DNA from: JAYVJH01 sp043777595
GTDB taxonomy: Bacteria; Bacteroidota; Bacteroidia; Cytophagales; Spirosomataceae
Assembly (NCBI GenBank): GCA_043777595.1
Contig: JAYWHT010000063.1
Location: 1-41,172 of the forward strand
Reading direction: 5' to 3'
Length of the DNA stretch: 41,172 nt
Position numbers and translations under genes: made by a program. Below, piece by piece: positions 29,732-37,978 of the stretch (positions are counted from its first letter, which is position 1; every line of letters begins with the position of its first letter). The notes under the pieces were generated by a model. That model made no database searches, was not told the DNA's origin, and saw only the letters and a list, made by a program, of their open reading frames with translations.

Positions 29732-30673
29732 ATGACTACGCAAGACCTGCTGGCACAGCAGCGTAGCCAACTCGTTAAGACCAAAGCCGCAGAGCTTGGC
29801 TTTGACTTTTGTGGTATATCTAAGGCTCAATTTCTCGAAACCGAAGCCCCTCGTTTAGAAAACTGGCTCAACCAGCATCAGCATGGCCAAATGCACTATA
29901 TGGCCAACCATTTTGACAAACGCCTCGACCCTCGCAAACTTGTAGAGGGCGCACGGTCGGTTATTTCGGTACTTCTCAATTATTATCCAGACAAAAAACT
30001 ACCCGAAAGCCCCGAAGACCTCAAAATTTCAAAATATGCTTATGGTACAGACTACCATTTTGTGCTAAAAGACAAGCTCAAAACACTCACAGCTTTTGTG
30101 ACAGAAACCATTGGCGACATCAACGCACGGGTTTTTGTAGATTCAGCCCCTGTCATGGACAAAGTCTGGGCCGCCAAAAGTGGCTTGGGCTGGGTCGGTA
30201 AGCATAGCAATCTGATTAACAGAGAGATAGGTAGCTTTTTTTTTATTGGCGAAATCATCTGCGACCTTGACCTTTGGCCAGACGGAGCCATCAAAGACTA
30301 TTGCGGCACTTGTACCCGCTGCATAGATGCCTGCCCAACCGATGCCATCGTTGCGCCCTACGTGGTGGACGGTAGTCGTTGCATTAGTTATTTTACCATC
30401 GAACTCAAAGAGGCCATTCCTGCCGAAGTCAAAGGACAGTTTGAAAACTGGATTTTTGGCTGCGATATATGTCAAGATGTTTGCCCTTGGAATCGTTTTG
30501 CCAAGCCCCACCAAACACCAGCATTTGACCTACACCCTGATTTGCAGCAGTTTACAAATACCGATTGGCTCGAAATAACCGAAGATATTTTTGCCGAAAT
30601 ATTCAGAAAGTCAGCCGTTAAGCGTACAAAATTAGACGGCCTGAAACGAAATATCGTTTTTGTGAGCCAATAG
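29732..30673 (+). CDS. queG: Epoxyqueuosine reductase
   Basis: QueG reduces epoxyqueuosine to queuosine at the wobble base of tRNAs with GUN anticodons, using cobalamin and two [4Fe-4S] clusters. The 313-aa product has the N-terminal FDFCGISKAQFLETEAPRLE, a DUF1730-like middle (VFVDSAPVMDKVWAAKSGLGWVGKHSN) and the two cysteine motifs CGTCTRCIDACPTDAI and CDICQDVCPWNRF. The length agrees with short QueG forms lacking C-terminal HEAT repeats. It is followed by a repeat-rich convergent region. Confidence 0.95.
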   Translation: MTTQDLLAQQRSQLVKTKAAELGFDFCGISKAQFLETEAPRLENWLNQHQHGQMHYMANHFDKRLDPRKLVEGARSVISVLLNYYPDKKLPESPEDLKISKYAYGTDYHFVLKDKLKTLTAFVTETIGDINARVFVDSAPVMDKVWAAKSGLGWVGKHSNLINREIGSFFFIGEIICDLDLWPDGAIKDYCGTCTRCIDACPTDAIVAPYVVDGSRCISYFTIELKEAIPAEVKGQFENWIFGCDICQDVCPWNRFAKPHQTPAFDLHPDLQQFTNTDWLEITEDIFAEIFRKSAVKRTKLDGLKRNIVFVSQ

Positions 30674-30720
30674 TCATTCAAGTGTGTGAGGCTATTTTTT
30701 TTATCACAAAAGACACAAAG

Positions 30721-30815
30721 AACCACAAAAGATTTACTCCGTGGCCTGTGTCTTCACAGGACATCGCTCTGGTCTGTGAGACACAGGCCACGGAATGGAA
30801 ACCACAAAAGATTTA
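30721..30815. repeat. Palindromic element flanked by 16-bp direct repeats
   Basis: AACCACAAAAGATTTA occurs at 30721-30736 and 30800-30815. Between them is an inverted repeat whose outer 15 bases match perfectly (CCGTGGCCTGTGTCT at 30739-30753; its complement at 30779-30793). Outside these, CACAAAAGACACAAA (from 30705) is mirrored near 30835-30850. The region lies between converging queG and the DUF2807-like gene and may terminate both. Confidence 0.7.
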
Positions 30816-30871
30816 GAACTATCCTTTTTGTGAACTTTTGTGTCTTTTGTGGTTGAATAATCAGAAAGCTA

Positions 30872-31534
30872 TTAGTTTTTTGTCAGTTTACTAATCGTTT
30901 TTCCGTTGAAAGTCAGCACAATAGTAGCTTTGTCTGAGGCAGTTATTTTGCCCAAACGAGCAATACTACAATCACTGTCATACGAGCTAAATGTAGTCTC
31001 GCCAGTTAAGTTCAGATTGAGCGTATTGATTTTTATACTATTTTCTATGCCTATCATTCCATCGCCCGATGCCACTACGTTCAGCTCGTTATATTGTCCA
31101 CCTACTACACGCACATCGCCATCGTTTTGGCTTATTGCCGTTAGTGTATTTTGTTTGGGCGAACGATACTTTATCTCGCTAAACCTACACATAATGGTCT
31201 CAACGACAGGTATGTAGATTATGAATTTGGGCGTATAAGCTACCTTCGGTTTTACCCAGAGCGTATCGCCGTGCATCTTAAAATCAATTACTGCGTTGAG
31301 GTTGTCTGAGCGGTCTAACAAATACACTCCTCGTTTGCTGCTGTCTGCATAAACTTCAAATTGAATACTGTCTGCCATGATGGCTCTGATGTGTCCAGAT
31401 GGAAGCGGTAGAAGTGATTTTTGTTTTGTACTGGTTTCTCGTTGATAAGCTACTTTGAAGCCCCAAGCGTTCAAAATCTGTACACCAAGCGTAATGGCGC
31501 AGATGCTCGCAAATAAAATAGTTGATGTTTTCAT
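30872..31534 (-). CDS. DUF2807-like exported protein
   Basis: The 220-aa protein starts with a membrane-spanning or signal segment (STILFASICAITLGVQIL). The rest is strand-rich with repeated short turns (ALTAISQNDGDVRVV-like region, ELNVVASGDGMIGIENSIKI, LNLNLTGETTFSSYDSDCSI). This is the beta-helix pattern of the putative auto-transporter adhesin head (GIN/DUF2807) proteins abundant in Bacteroidota. It probably acts in the periplasm or at the cell surface; the molecular role is unknown. It follows the GntR gene after about 100 bases in the same direction and could be its distal operon member. Confidence 0.65.
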   Translation of the reverse strand: MKTSTILFASICAITLGVQILNAWGFKVAYQRETSTKQKSLLPLPSGHIRAIMADSIQFEVYADSSKRGVYLLDRSDNLNAVIDFKMHGDTLWVKPKVAYTPKFIIYIPVVETIMCRFSEIKYRSPKQNTLTAISQNDGDVRVVGGQYNELNVVASGDGMIGIENSIKINTLNLNLTGETTFSSYDSDCSIARLGKITASDKATIVLTFNGKTISKLTKN

Positions 31535-31593
31535 AGGCCCCAGCCCCCGAAGGGGAGTTTAATTTGGATTTTGTGTTGATTATTAATTTATAC

Positions 31594-31638
31594 TTTTACA
31601 TTTTTCAGTTTTACATTTTTCAGTTTTACATTTTACTG
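31594..31638. repeat. Three tandem 15-bp repeats
   Basis: TTTTACATTTTTCAG is present twice exactly (31594-31608, 31609-31623) and a third time with changes (31624-31638), overlapping the gntR stop. Short tandem repeats of this type vary in number between strains. Confidence 0.75.
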
Positions 31639-31986
31639 TTTGTCAAAATATATTTGTAAGTCTTCAAAACTGATTTTGAGTAGTGCCATTTGTTTAAAAA
31701 AAATAGGTAGTTCGTTGGTTTCAAACTGCTCTTTGCGCCAGCCTAAGTAGTTGGCTTCGGCAGATGGTGCTACAAAATATCCTAAGCCTCGTTTTGTAAA
31801 AATCACTTCACGGGCTTGTAAAAAATCGTAAGTACGCTGTACCGTATTGGGATTGACCTCCAACTGAAACGCCAACTCTCTGATAGACGGCACTTTGTCG
31901 TCGGGTTGCCAGTTTTGGCCTAGTATTTTTTCGCCGATGTACTCTGCTATTTGTAGGTAGATGGCTGTTTGGTTATGAAATTGCAT
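31633..31986 (-). CDS. GntR-family (YtrA-type) transcriptional regulator
   Basis: Starting at ATG 31986 the protein is 117 aa; a longer frame to 32055 is not needed and would run into the permease. Residues about 4-80 are the winged helix (QTAIYLQIAEYIGEKILGQ ... KVPSIRELAFQLEVNPNTVQRTYDFL ... FTKRGLGYFVA). Only a short C-terminal helix follows, as in the YtrA subgroup that lacks a ligand domain and controls ABC-transporter operons. TAATG overlap links it to the permease. It likely represses its own operon through the inverted repeat at 33542-33563. Confidence 0.88.
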   Translation of the reverse strand: MQFHNQTAIYLQIAEYIGEKILGQNWQPDDKVPSIRELAFQLEVNPNTVQRTYDFLQAREVIFTKRGLGYFVAPSAEANYLGWRKEQFETNELPIFFKQMALLKISFEDLQIYFDKQ

Positions 31987-32819
31987 TATATTTCTTTGTC
32001 TTTGATGGCATAATAAATCGTAACCAATAGTAATAGAGGTAAGCAATAGAGCCAATATTGAGGTATATCCTGATAGGCCGATGTAAGTGTTATGAATGTG
32101 TTATCTTTTGAAATTTCAACTAATGGTCTAATAAAAGTAGCACTGCTGATGGTTACGTGAGGTTTGCCAGCTAATAATAATTTTACAATTTGTAAATTTA
32201 AAAAGCTGGTTGCACCAAAGAATAACATAAGGCAGGCTACTACTTTTAGAAAACTATTACGACCTAATTTAATCTCCCCCAAGGCCGAAATTAAAATGAT
32301 AGATATAATTAAACAAACTTCATAAAAAGGAAACGGTGCTGTACTCGTAGCATTTGCAACTGCCGTACCAAGCGTAGGAAAAGTAGCTTTGAAGACAGGA
32401 ATAGCTACCCAAGTAACGCCTTTCCAGATAATAAATGCTGCCGAAATAAAAACAGGAAAAGTAAAAACCAGAAACCAAGCTATGCGTTCGAGTACCGAAA
32501 CAGGTGTAGTGAGTGCAGACATGGTTTGGGATTTGGTAGAAAAATAATGAAAAGAACGGTTGGCAACTACCAACATACCCATTATGACAGTCAAGCCAAA
32601 GACGACGTTTGAGTCAATATCTGCTTTATTTAAGTCAATGTTTGAATATTTAAAACTTAAATAGGTAACTACATAATAGCCAACATTGATGGCCAATAAA
32701 CCAACGAGAGAGAGTAAGTTTACTTTCCAGTTTTCTAAAATTTCTTTTCGGGCAAACCAATATAGACGCTGAAAACTAAAAATGTCTGATTGGGCGGGAA
32801 TGATGCTAATTGTGTTCAT
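31986..32819 (-). CDS. ABC transporter permease-like membrane protein
   Basis: The 277-aa product has about six to seven membrane segments (LLSLVGLLAINVGYYVVTYL, VVFGLTVIMGMLVVANRSFH, IAWFLVFTFPVFISAAFIIW, YEVCLIISIILISALGEI, VVACLMLFFGATSFLNLQIV, YWLYCLPLLLLVTIYYAI). It opens with a cytosolic FQRLYWFARKEILENWKVN, which is typical of bacterial ABC-2-type permeases in YtrA-controlled operons. It pairs with the upstream ATPase (5 bases away) and overlaps the GntR gene. The substrate is unknown. Confidence 0.8.
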   Translation of the reverse strand: MNTISIIPAQSDIFSFQRLYWFARKEILENWKVNLLSLVGLLAINVGYYVVTYLSFKYSNIDLNKADIDSNVVFGLTVIMGMLVVANRSFHYFSTKSQTMSALTTPVSVLERIAWFLVFTFPVFISAAFIIWKGVTWVAIPVFKATFPTLGTAVANATSTAPFPFYEVCLIISIILISALGEIKLGRNSFLKVVACLMLFFGATSFLNLQIVKLLLAGKPHVTISSATFIRPLVEISKDNTFITLTSAYQDIPQYWLYCLPLLLLVTIYYAIKDKEI

Positions 32820-32824
32820 GGCTG

Positions 32825-33526
32825 TTAATGGGCGATTAGTTGATTAAAAATTTGTTCAATATCGGGCTGCTTGTCTGTATTTTCGGTCAGAGCGTTGAGG
32901 TTTTGTTGATAGGCTATTTGGCCGTTTTTTAGCACTACTATTTCGTCTATCAGGCTGTCGAGGTCACGGACTTGGTGTGTCGAAATCACAATACATCGGT
33001 CGTTGGTCATAGCGCCAGCTATCAATTTTCGGAACACACTTTTTGATGGAATATCCAAGCCATTTGTCGGCTCGTCCATCAGCAGTAGGGGAGTGTTGGT
33101 GGCAAGGGCAAAAGCAATGAGTACTTTTTTGCGTTGGCCAAACGATATTTTTTCTAATTTTTGATTGAGCGGTACTTCAAAGGCCGTCAAGTGGTTTTCA
33201 AATTGTCGTTGGTCAAACAATGGATAAAATGGCGAGTTGATATTGGCATATTGCAATGCCGACACATTGGGTGTGTGCGTTTCGTCGGGCAACAAAAACA
33301 ACTGGCTCAAAAACGAAGACTTGCGGCTACGAGGCTCATAACCAAGTACTTGACAGCTACCAGATTGAGCAAATACCAGCCCTGTTATCATTTTGAGTAA
33401 CGTTGTTTTGCCTTCGCCATTCTGCCCCAAAAGCCCATAAATATGACCTGCTTTGAGCGAGAATGACAGGTTTTTGAACAATGGCTGCTTGCCATAACCA
33501 AACGAAATTCTATCAAGAGTAACCAT
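32825..33526 (-). CDS. ABC transporter ATP-binding protein
   Basis: A 233-aa nucleotide-binding subunit. GLLGQNGEGKTTLLKMITGL is Walker A, ISFGQRKKVLIAFALATN the signature region (SFGQ in place of the usual LSGGQ), and LLLMDEPTNGLD is Walker B with the catalytic Glu. The H-loop is in IVISTHQVRDLDSLIDEIVV. It forms the exporter with the adjacent permease. It is first in the operon, directly behind the promoter and operator-like repeat, with the regulator last, a YtrAB-type arrangement for cell-envelope stress or peptide export. Confidence 0.95.
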   Translation of the reverse strand: MVTLDRISFGYGKQPLFKNLSFSLKAGHIYGLLGQNGEGKTTLLKMITGLVFAQSGSCQVLGYEPRSRKSSFLSQLFLLPDETHTPNVSALQYANINSPFYPLFDQRQFENHLTAFEVPLNQKLEKISFGQRKKVLIAFALATNTPLLLMDEPTNGLDIPSKSVFRKLIAGAMTNDRCIVISTHQVRDLDSLIDEIVVLKNGQIAYQQNLNALTENTDKQPDIEQIFNQLIAH

Positions 33527-33541
33527 ATTTTATTTGTTTGA

Positions 33542-33598
33542 GTGTATTAGTTAAATAGTACACCACAAATGTAATACAATCAATATTATATTTCCAAA
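33542..33598 (-). promoter_or_regulatory. Promoter and candidate GntR operator of the ABC operon
   Basis: On the minus strand TTTG (33598-33595), 21 bases, TACATTTG (33573-33566) form a promoter with an expected start near 33559. GTGTATTA-GTTAAA-TAGTACAC (33542-33563, one mismatch between arms) covers this start, an ideal place for repression by the operon's own GntR protein. Confidence 0.7.
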
Positions 33599-33707
33599 TA
33601 TTTTATAATATATTTTTCGTACTTTTTCAATTTTCAGTGAATGGGGCGTGTTATCATACATTTAAAAAATATTTTGTAGATTTACGGCCAATTTTAAAAG
33701 AAAGAAA

Positions 33708-34661
33708 ATGGTTATTGCAAATCCAATATACGATGTGGTTTTTAAGCGGCTAATGGAAAACGAGCGAGTAGCAAAGTTTTTTATTGGCACACTTTTGGAA
33801 GAAAACATAGAAGCCATTGAGGTAAAACCACAGGAATATACTTTTGATGATGCGATTGATTACAGCAACCCACAAGTCATAAAAGCCATCGAAAACCAGA
33901 TGGTAGAGCGTTTGTCTATTCGTATATTACGTCTGGACTTCATTGCGACCATCAAAACTGATAGTGGCGAGTTGAGAAAGGTGTTAATAGAAATTCAAAA
34001 AGCCAACAATCCACTTGATGTGATGCGTTTTCGTAATTATTTGGCCGAACAATACAAAAAACAAGATTTAATAGAGAATACGAAGCGAATACTACCCATA
34101 ACGACAATTTACATTTTAGGTTTTGACTTATTTGGTATTGAAACCCCTTGTATTAAAGTCGAAAGGCAATATAAAGATTTGATAAACAAAAAGATTTTGG
34201 AAGTAAAAAGCGAGTTCGTTGAACAGCTCACGCATGATAGTTTTGTGGTGCAGGTCGATAGAATAACAGGCCGCTACCAAACCAAGTTAGACAAATTATT
34301 AAGCGTATTTGAACAAAATAATTTTATTGACAACGGTACAATTATCAAAGAATTTAATCACGATACAGACTTGGAAGACCTTAAAATAATGACAGATATT
34401 TTGCATTATTCTGGGACAAATCCCATTGAAAAAAAGAAATTAGAAACAGAGCAAGAAGCATGGCGCTCAATCGATGCGCTTACTGGTGGGCTAATAGAAA
34501 AAGAAAGAGGCTACATCAAAGAGTTAGTTAAGAAAGACGAAGTTATAAATGAAAAAGAGAAAGCCCTTACTGAAAAAGACGAAGTTATAAACGAGAAAGA
34601 CAAAGCCCTTACCGAAAAAGATGCGCTAATAGCAGAATTATTGCGAAAATTAGGCAACTAA
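33708..34661 (+). CDS. Rpn/PD-(D/E)XK nuclease family protein with tandem C-terminal repeats
   Basis: The 317-aa product has the Rpn/transposase-associated PD-(D/E)XK layout: NPIYDVVFKRLMENERVAKF at the start, RLDFIATIKT and VLIEIQKANN for the acidic active site, then MRFRNYLAEQYKKQ. Family members are DNA endonucleases linked to recombination or defence; nothing shows its role here. The C-terminus is a coiled coil made of 14-residue units (KDEVINEKEKALTE, KDEVINEKDKALTE, then a partial KDALIAEL). It is flanked by host genes and stands alone between divergent and convergent neighbours. Confidence 0.85.
   Translation: MVIANPIYDVVFKRLMENERVAKFFIGTLLEENIEAIEVKPQEYTFDDAIDYSNPQVIKAIENQMVERLSIRILRLDFIATIKTDSGELRKVLIEIQKANNPLDVMRFRNYLAEQYKKQDLIENTKRILPITTIYILGFDLFGIETPCIKVERQYKDLINKKILEVKSEFVEQLTHDSFVVQVDRITGRYQTKLDKLLSVFEQNNFIDNGTIIKEFNHDTDLEDLKIMTDILHYSGTNPIEKKKLETEQEAWRSIDALTGGLIEKERGYIKELVKKDEVINEKEKALTEKDEVINEKDKALTEKDALIAELLRKLGN
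34534..34617 (+). repeat. Two 42-bp tandem repeats in the Rpn-like gene
   Basis: Unit 34534-34575 is repeated at 34576-34617 with six third-position or conservative changes, and a third partial unit begins at 34618. Each unit codes 14 residues, so copy-number change keeps the frame and only lengthens the coiled coil. Confidence 0.85.
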
Positions 34662-34673
34662 ACGGTAGTTTGG

Positions 34674-35513
34674 CTACACCAAATAAATTCCGTTGGTTTC
34701 TATTCTAATTTTGCGTTCACGGTAGAGTGCGCCGATGGCTTTTTTGAAATTTTTTTTGCTCATTTCCAATCGGGCATAAATCAGGGCAGGTTCGCTGGCA
34801 TCGGTCAATGACGAAAAGCCGTTGTTTTTTTGGAGAAGTTGTATAATCTTTTCAGTGGCCGAGCCTACCAGCGTTTCATGGTCTTGGCCCACGGGTTGCA
34901 GTGATACATCAATATTATTGTCGTCCCTGACGTTTTTTATGTAGGCCATTAGTTTTTTGCCGATTCTGATTTCCTGAAAAACCTCATTGGCATAAATCAG
35001 CCCTCGGTACTTGTTGTTGATAATGACATTATAGCCCAAGTCGCTGTGTTCATAGACCAAAATCTGTACTTGTTCGCCAGCCGTTAGTTCTATTTCTTCA
35101 AATTCTAAATACCGATTGACATGACAAGAACCTACCAATCGGTCGGTTTGAGGGTCTCGCAAGAGGCATACTGTCGCCCATTTGTCCACATCAAGTGGGT
35201 TGGTTTGTTCTCTGAATGGCACTAAAAGGTCTTTTTCGAGGCCCATATCCATAAATGCCCCCATAGCACCTACCGAGTTTACTTTTAGATAAGCAAATTC
35301 GTTGAGATAAATGTATGGTTCGAGATTAGTAGCAATGATACGGTCTTCGGAGTCTCTATAAACAAAAACTTCGATGCTATCTTCTTCCTTCAAGTCGTCG
35401 GGTACATATTTATTGGGTAGCAGCACGTCGTTGCCTTCGTCGTCGCCGAGGTACATACCTACGCTCGTGTAGCGCAAGGCAGTGAGTGTGTTTTTTTGTC
35501 CTGTGTGTATCAT
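34674..35513 (-). CDS. cvfB: S1-type RNA-binding protein, CvfB/YitL family
   Basis: The 279-aa protein has the CvfB order of three S1-like OB folds and a winged helix. An early LPNKYVPDDLKEEDSIEVFV is followed by a central S1 domain (VNSVGAMGAFMDMGLEKDLL), a third with LGYNVIINNKYRGLIYANEV, and a C-terminal winged helix SEPALIYARLEMSKKNFKKA. CvfB binds RNA and affects translation and virulence-gene expression in Firmicutes; the role in Bacteroidota is not established. The start overlaps the upstream stop by four bases. Confidence 0.9.
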   Translation of the reverse strand: MIHTGQKNTLTALRYTSVGMYLGDDEGNDVLLPNKYVPDDLKEEDSIEVFVYRDSEDRIIATNLEPYIYLNEFAYLKVNSVGAMGAFMDMGLEKDLLVPFREQTNPLDVDKWATVCLLRDPQTDRLVGSCHVNRYLEFEEIELTAGEQVQILVYEHSDLGYNVIINNKYRGLIYANEVFQEIRIGKKLMAYIKNVRDDNNIDVSLQPVGQDHETLVGSATEKIIQLLQKNNGFSSLTDASEPALIYARLEMSKKNFKKAIGALYRERKIRIETNGIYLV

Positions 35514-35764
35514 TGTATTGTGATGAGGCTTTCTTTAAAATCAATGCAGAGTTTTTGATTTTTGAAGAAATCTAAACCCAAAACGCCATCAATATCTGTC
35601 AATACTTGATGTGCGAAAAAATCATAAGAGCAAATTTCGATTTCAGTTCGTACTATTTCCATTGCTGTAAGTTTACGAACTCTCTGTGAAAAGTCTGTTG
35701 TTTCATAGTAAAAATCTGCGATTTGGATCACTTTTACCAGTATAAATACAAGCAGTATGAGCAA
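35510..35764 (-). pseudogene. Remnant of a retropepsin-like aspartic protease gene
   Basis: The 84-codon frame ends TDIDGVLGLDFFKNQKLCID, then FKESLITIQ, the typical C-terminal half of retropepsin-like proteins, but the catalytic DTG half is absent and the frame begins inside its neighbour. A coupled ATG at 35706 (overlapping the neighbour's TGA) opens in another frame, codes MKQQTFHREFVNLQQWK and stops at 35655-35653. This looks like a normal gene that lost its middle by deletion and frameshift. It keeps ATGA overlap with cvfB. Confidence 0.6.
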
Positions 35765-35954
35765 ATTTTTTGATTATATCCGTTGATTGGTAGGCCAATT
35801 CTCGTTTATCTTTACCTGCCAACAATACTGTGCCACTTTTGAGTTTGTTTATAACAGAATCTAATATTTCATTGTCTGCCAATTCTGGATTACCGACCAA
35901 CACCCACTGATCAGGATATTTGGCACGAATTTCGGTGATTGATAATGTTTCCAT
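35703..35954 (-). CDS. Small conserved protein usually paired with a retropepsin-like gene
   Basis: The 83-aa product begins METLSITEIRAKYPDQWVLV and reads GNPELADNEILDSVINKLKSGTVLLAGKDKRELAYQSTDI, ending in CIYTGKSDPNRRFLL. I recall this short family (YPDQWVLVxNP ... YTG) in Bacteroidota and cyanobacteria beside aspartic-protease-like genes; its function is unknown. The stop overlaps the ATG of the broken protease, consistent with a two-gene unit whose second member is decaying. Confidence 0.7.
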   Translation of the reverse strand: METLSITEIRAKYPDQWVLVGNPELADNEILDSVINKLKSGTVLLAGKDKRELAYQSTDIIKKFAHTACIYTGKSDPNRRFLL

Positions 35955-35968
35955 GTTTGTATAACAAT

Positions 35969-36505
35969 TTATTTTTTTTCTCGATTCATTCTATAAAACT
36001 TGGCCCCCAAAAACAACAGAAATCCAAAAACGATAATGCCCCCAAAAGCATAAGCGAAGTTGAGAACATCTTTTAAGACTCCTAACAAAACGATACTGAC
36101 CAAAAATAGAGTAGGGGCTTCGTTGAGTAGCCTAAACTGAAAAGAATCGTAAGGTCGCTCGCCTCGTTCGAGTCTCTTAATCAATCGTTTACACCACAAA
36201 TGATAAATAGTTAAGAGTATAATCAATGTAAACTTGACATGAAACCAACCCATGAGCCAATAGTCAGGGTTCAGAAAGGTCATCGTCAGGCCACAAGCCC
36301 AGGTTATCATCATGGCAGGGTTGCAGATGATTTTATAGACCCGCCACTCCATCAAATTAAACTGCTCTTTGAACGGCTCTCGCAGTGGCTCGGGTTTTTG
36401 ATCGGCTTCGACATGATACACAAACATACGAACCAAGTAAAACAGCCCAGCAAACCAAGCCACAGCACCAATAATATGAAATGCTTTGAAATAATATAAT
36501 GCCAT
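35969..36505 (-). CDS. hemJ: Protoporphyrinogen oxidase HemJ (UPF0093 membrane protein)
   Basis: HemJ oxidises protoporphyrinogen IX to protoporphyrin IX in the inner membrane. The 178-aa product has four to five membrane helices. It has the conserved FHIIGAVAWFAGLFYLVRMFVYH with the His residues of the first helix, MEWRVYKIICNPAMMITWAC, then WFHVKFTLIILLTIYHLWCK with the key Lys, and RLLNEAPTLFLVSIVLLGVL. The length is typical. It follows the transglycosylase gene by 18 bases and is probably in the same operon. Confidence 0.92.
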   Translation of the reverse strand: MALYYFKAFHIIGAVAWFAGLFYLVRMFVYHVEADQKPEPLREPFKEQFNLMEWRVYKIICNPAMMITWACGLTMTFLNPDYWLMGWFHVKFTLIILLTIYHLWCKRLIKRLERGERPYDSFQFRLLNEAPTLFLVSIVLLGVLKDVLNFAYAFGGIIVFGFLLFLGAKFYRMNREKK

Positions 36506-36523
36506 AGTTTTAGTACTATCTTT

Positions 36524-37978
36524 TTATCCTATTATCAATCGTTGCCCTTTTCGGACGGTATTGCCTTTGATGCGGTTGAGTTTTCTGATGCGTGAAACGT
36601 CTAATCCATATCGTTGCGAAATCTCAAAAAGTGTATCGCCCGATTGTACTTTATGGTACTTGATTTTGACTTTTATTTTCTTGTTTTTGGCAATAAGTAC
36701 AGGGCGACTAACTACTTTTTTGCCTACTTCTTTTATTACAATTAGCCTTGCACCTCTAAATAACTTACTGGTTCTGAGTCTGTTCCATTTTTTGAGGTCA
36801 TACTGATTTACTCCGTAGCGGTTGGCGATGGCTGTCAGTGTTTCGTTTTTGCGAACAACGTGAAACAGCTTTTTGGGCTTGCGGGCAATGATTGTTTCGG
36901 GGTCGTCGGTTTCGTCAGATGCGGCAACTATACCACCGACTTTTGTGATTGTGGTCGCAATAACTGAACTGTCAGACGAGTCGGCATTGGCCAGAAGCAG
37001 AGCTGGGTTGTAAGGTAGTTTTGAGGCAGAATCCCAAATAGCAATGTGGTTTTCGTGAATGTGTTGAGAGTAATGACTCGGAATTTTTAGTACATAATTC
37101 TGAACATAACTTGGCAGCGACGTATTTATTATTTGTGGATTATGCTCGTAAATTTCACCCAAAGACACGCCGCTCATGCTTGCAAAAGTAAATAAATTAA
37201 AATAACCAGATACCTGAATGGTGTCTAAGGGAGTTGGATAAACTGGTTTTTCAGCAAAAATACCGTGGTCGTTGGCATAGTGCATCATATAAATCATGGC
37301 CACATATTGCGGTACATAATGGCGTGTTTGTTTGGGAAGTGCGTCATAAATACTCCAAAAATTATATCCTCCCGACTTTCGCATGGCACGTTTGACATTG
37401 CCGGGGCCAGTATTGTACGAAGCCAGCACCATTTCCCAGTCGCCAAAGATTCGATAAAGTTGTTTCATATATCGGCATGAGGCTTCGGTGGACTTAATAG
37501 GGTCGAAACGTTCATCAAAATAGGCATCTTGTTTAAGGCCAAACTCTGCACCCGTTCGAGGCATAAACTGCCACAAGCCACCCGCACCTGCATACGACAA
37601 CACACGAGGATTTAGCCCAGACTCTATCAGCGACAAATATTTTAACTCAGGTGGCAGACCATATTTAGCCAGAAGCTGCTCATAAATTGGAAAATACAGT
37701 TGCGCTCTTTCGAGCATAGTCTTGGTAAAATTTGGCTTACGATAGGTAAAAAAATCTATAAACTGGTGCGTTACTTTGTTGTAACCCATCGGAAAAATAT
37801 TTTGTAACTTAGCCAATCGTTCCCGAATCAATGCCTCTGGCACAGTCGAGTCTGCAACGGTCTCTATGTCAGGTAGTTGCTCTTCGATAGTTGCCGTATC
37901 TATCGTTGTTTCTGTCTGAGCGTCGAGGCGCAAACAAAACAAAACGAGCAAGCATATATGTAATATTTTTATTTTCAT
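36524..37978 (-). CDS. mltD: Membrane-bound lytic transglycosylase MltD-like, with two LysM domains
   Basis: The 484-aa product starts with a signal peptide (MKIKILHICLLVLFCLRLDA). The transglycosylase domain has the catalytic Glu in LIESGLNPRVLS, then GGLWQFMPRTGAEFGL, STEASCRYMKQLY and VLASYNTGPGNVKRAMRKSGG. Two LysM domains follow (HVVRKNETLTAIANRYGVNQ ... and HKVQSGDTLFEISQRYGLDV), which hold it to peptidoglycan. It cleaves glycan strands for wall remodelling in the periplasm. Its ATG overlaps the HEPN gene stop, so it is coupled to the toxin-antitoxin-like pair. Confidence 0.92.
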   Translation of the reverse strand: MKIKILHICLLVLFCLRLDAQTETTIDTATIEEQLPDIETVADSTVPEALIRERLAKLQNIFPMGYNKVTHQFIDFFTYRKPNFTKTMLERAQLYFPIYEQLLAKYGLPPELKYLSLIESGLNPRVLSYAGAGGLWQFMPRTGAEFGLKQDAYFDERFDPIKSTEASCRYMKQLYRIFGDWEMVLASYNTGPGNVKRAMRKSGGYNFWSIYDALPKQTRHYVPQYVAMIYMMHYANDHGIFAEKPVYPTPLDTIQVSGYFNLFTFASMSGVSLGEIYEHNPQIINTSLPSYVQNYVLKIPSHYSQHIHENHIAIWDSASKLPYNPALLLANADSSDSSVIATTITKVGGIVAASDETDDPETIIARKPKKLFHVVRKNETLTAIANRYGVNQYDLKKWNRLRTSKLFRGARLIVIKEVGKKVVSRPVLIAKNKKIKVKIKYHKVQSGDTLFEISQRYGLDVSRIRKLNRIKGNTVRKGQRLIIG

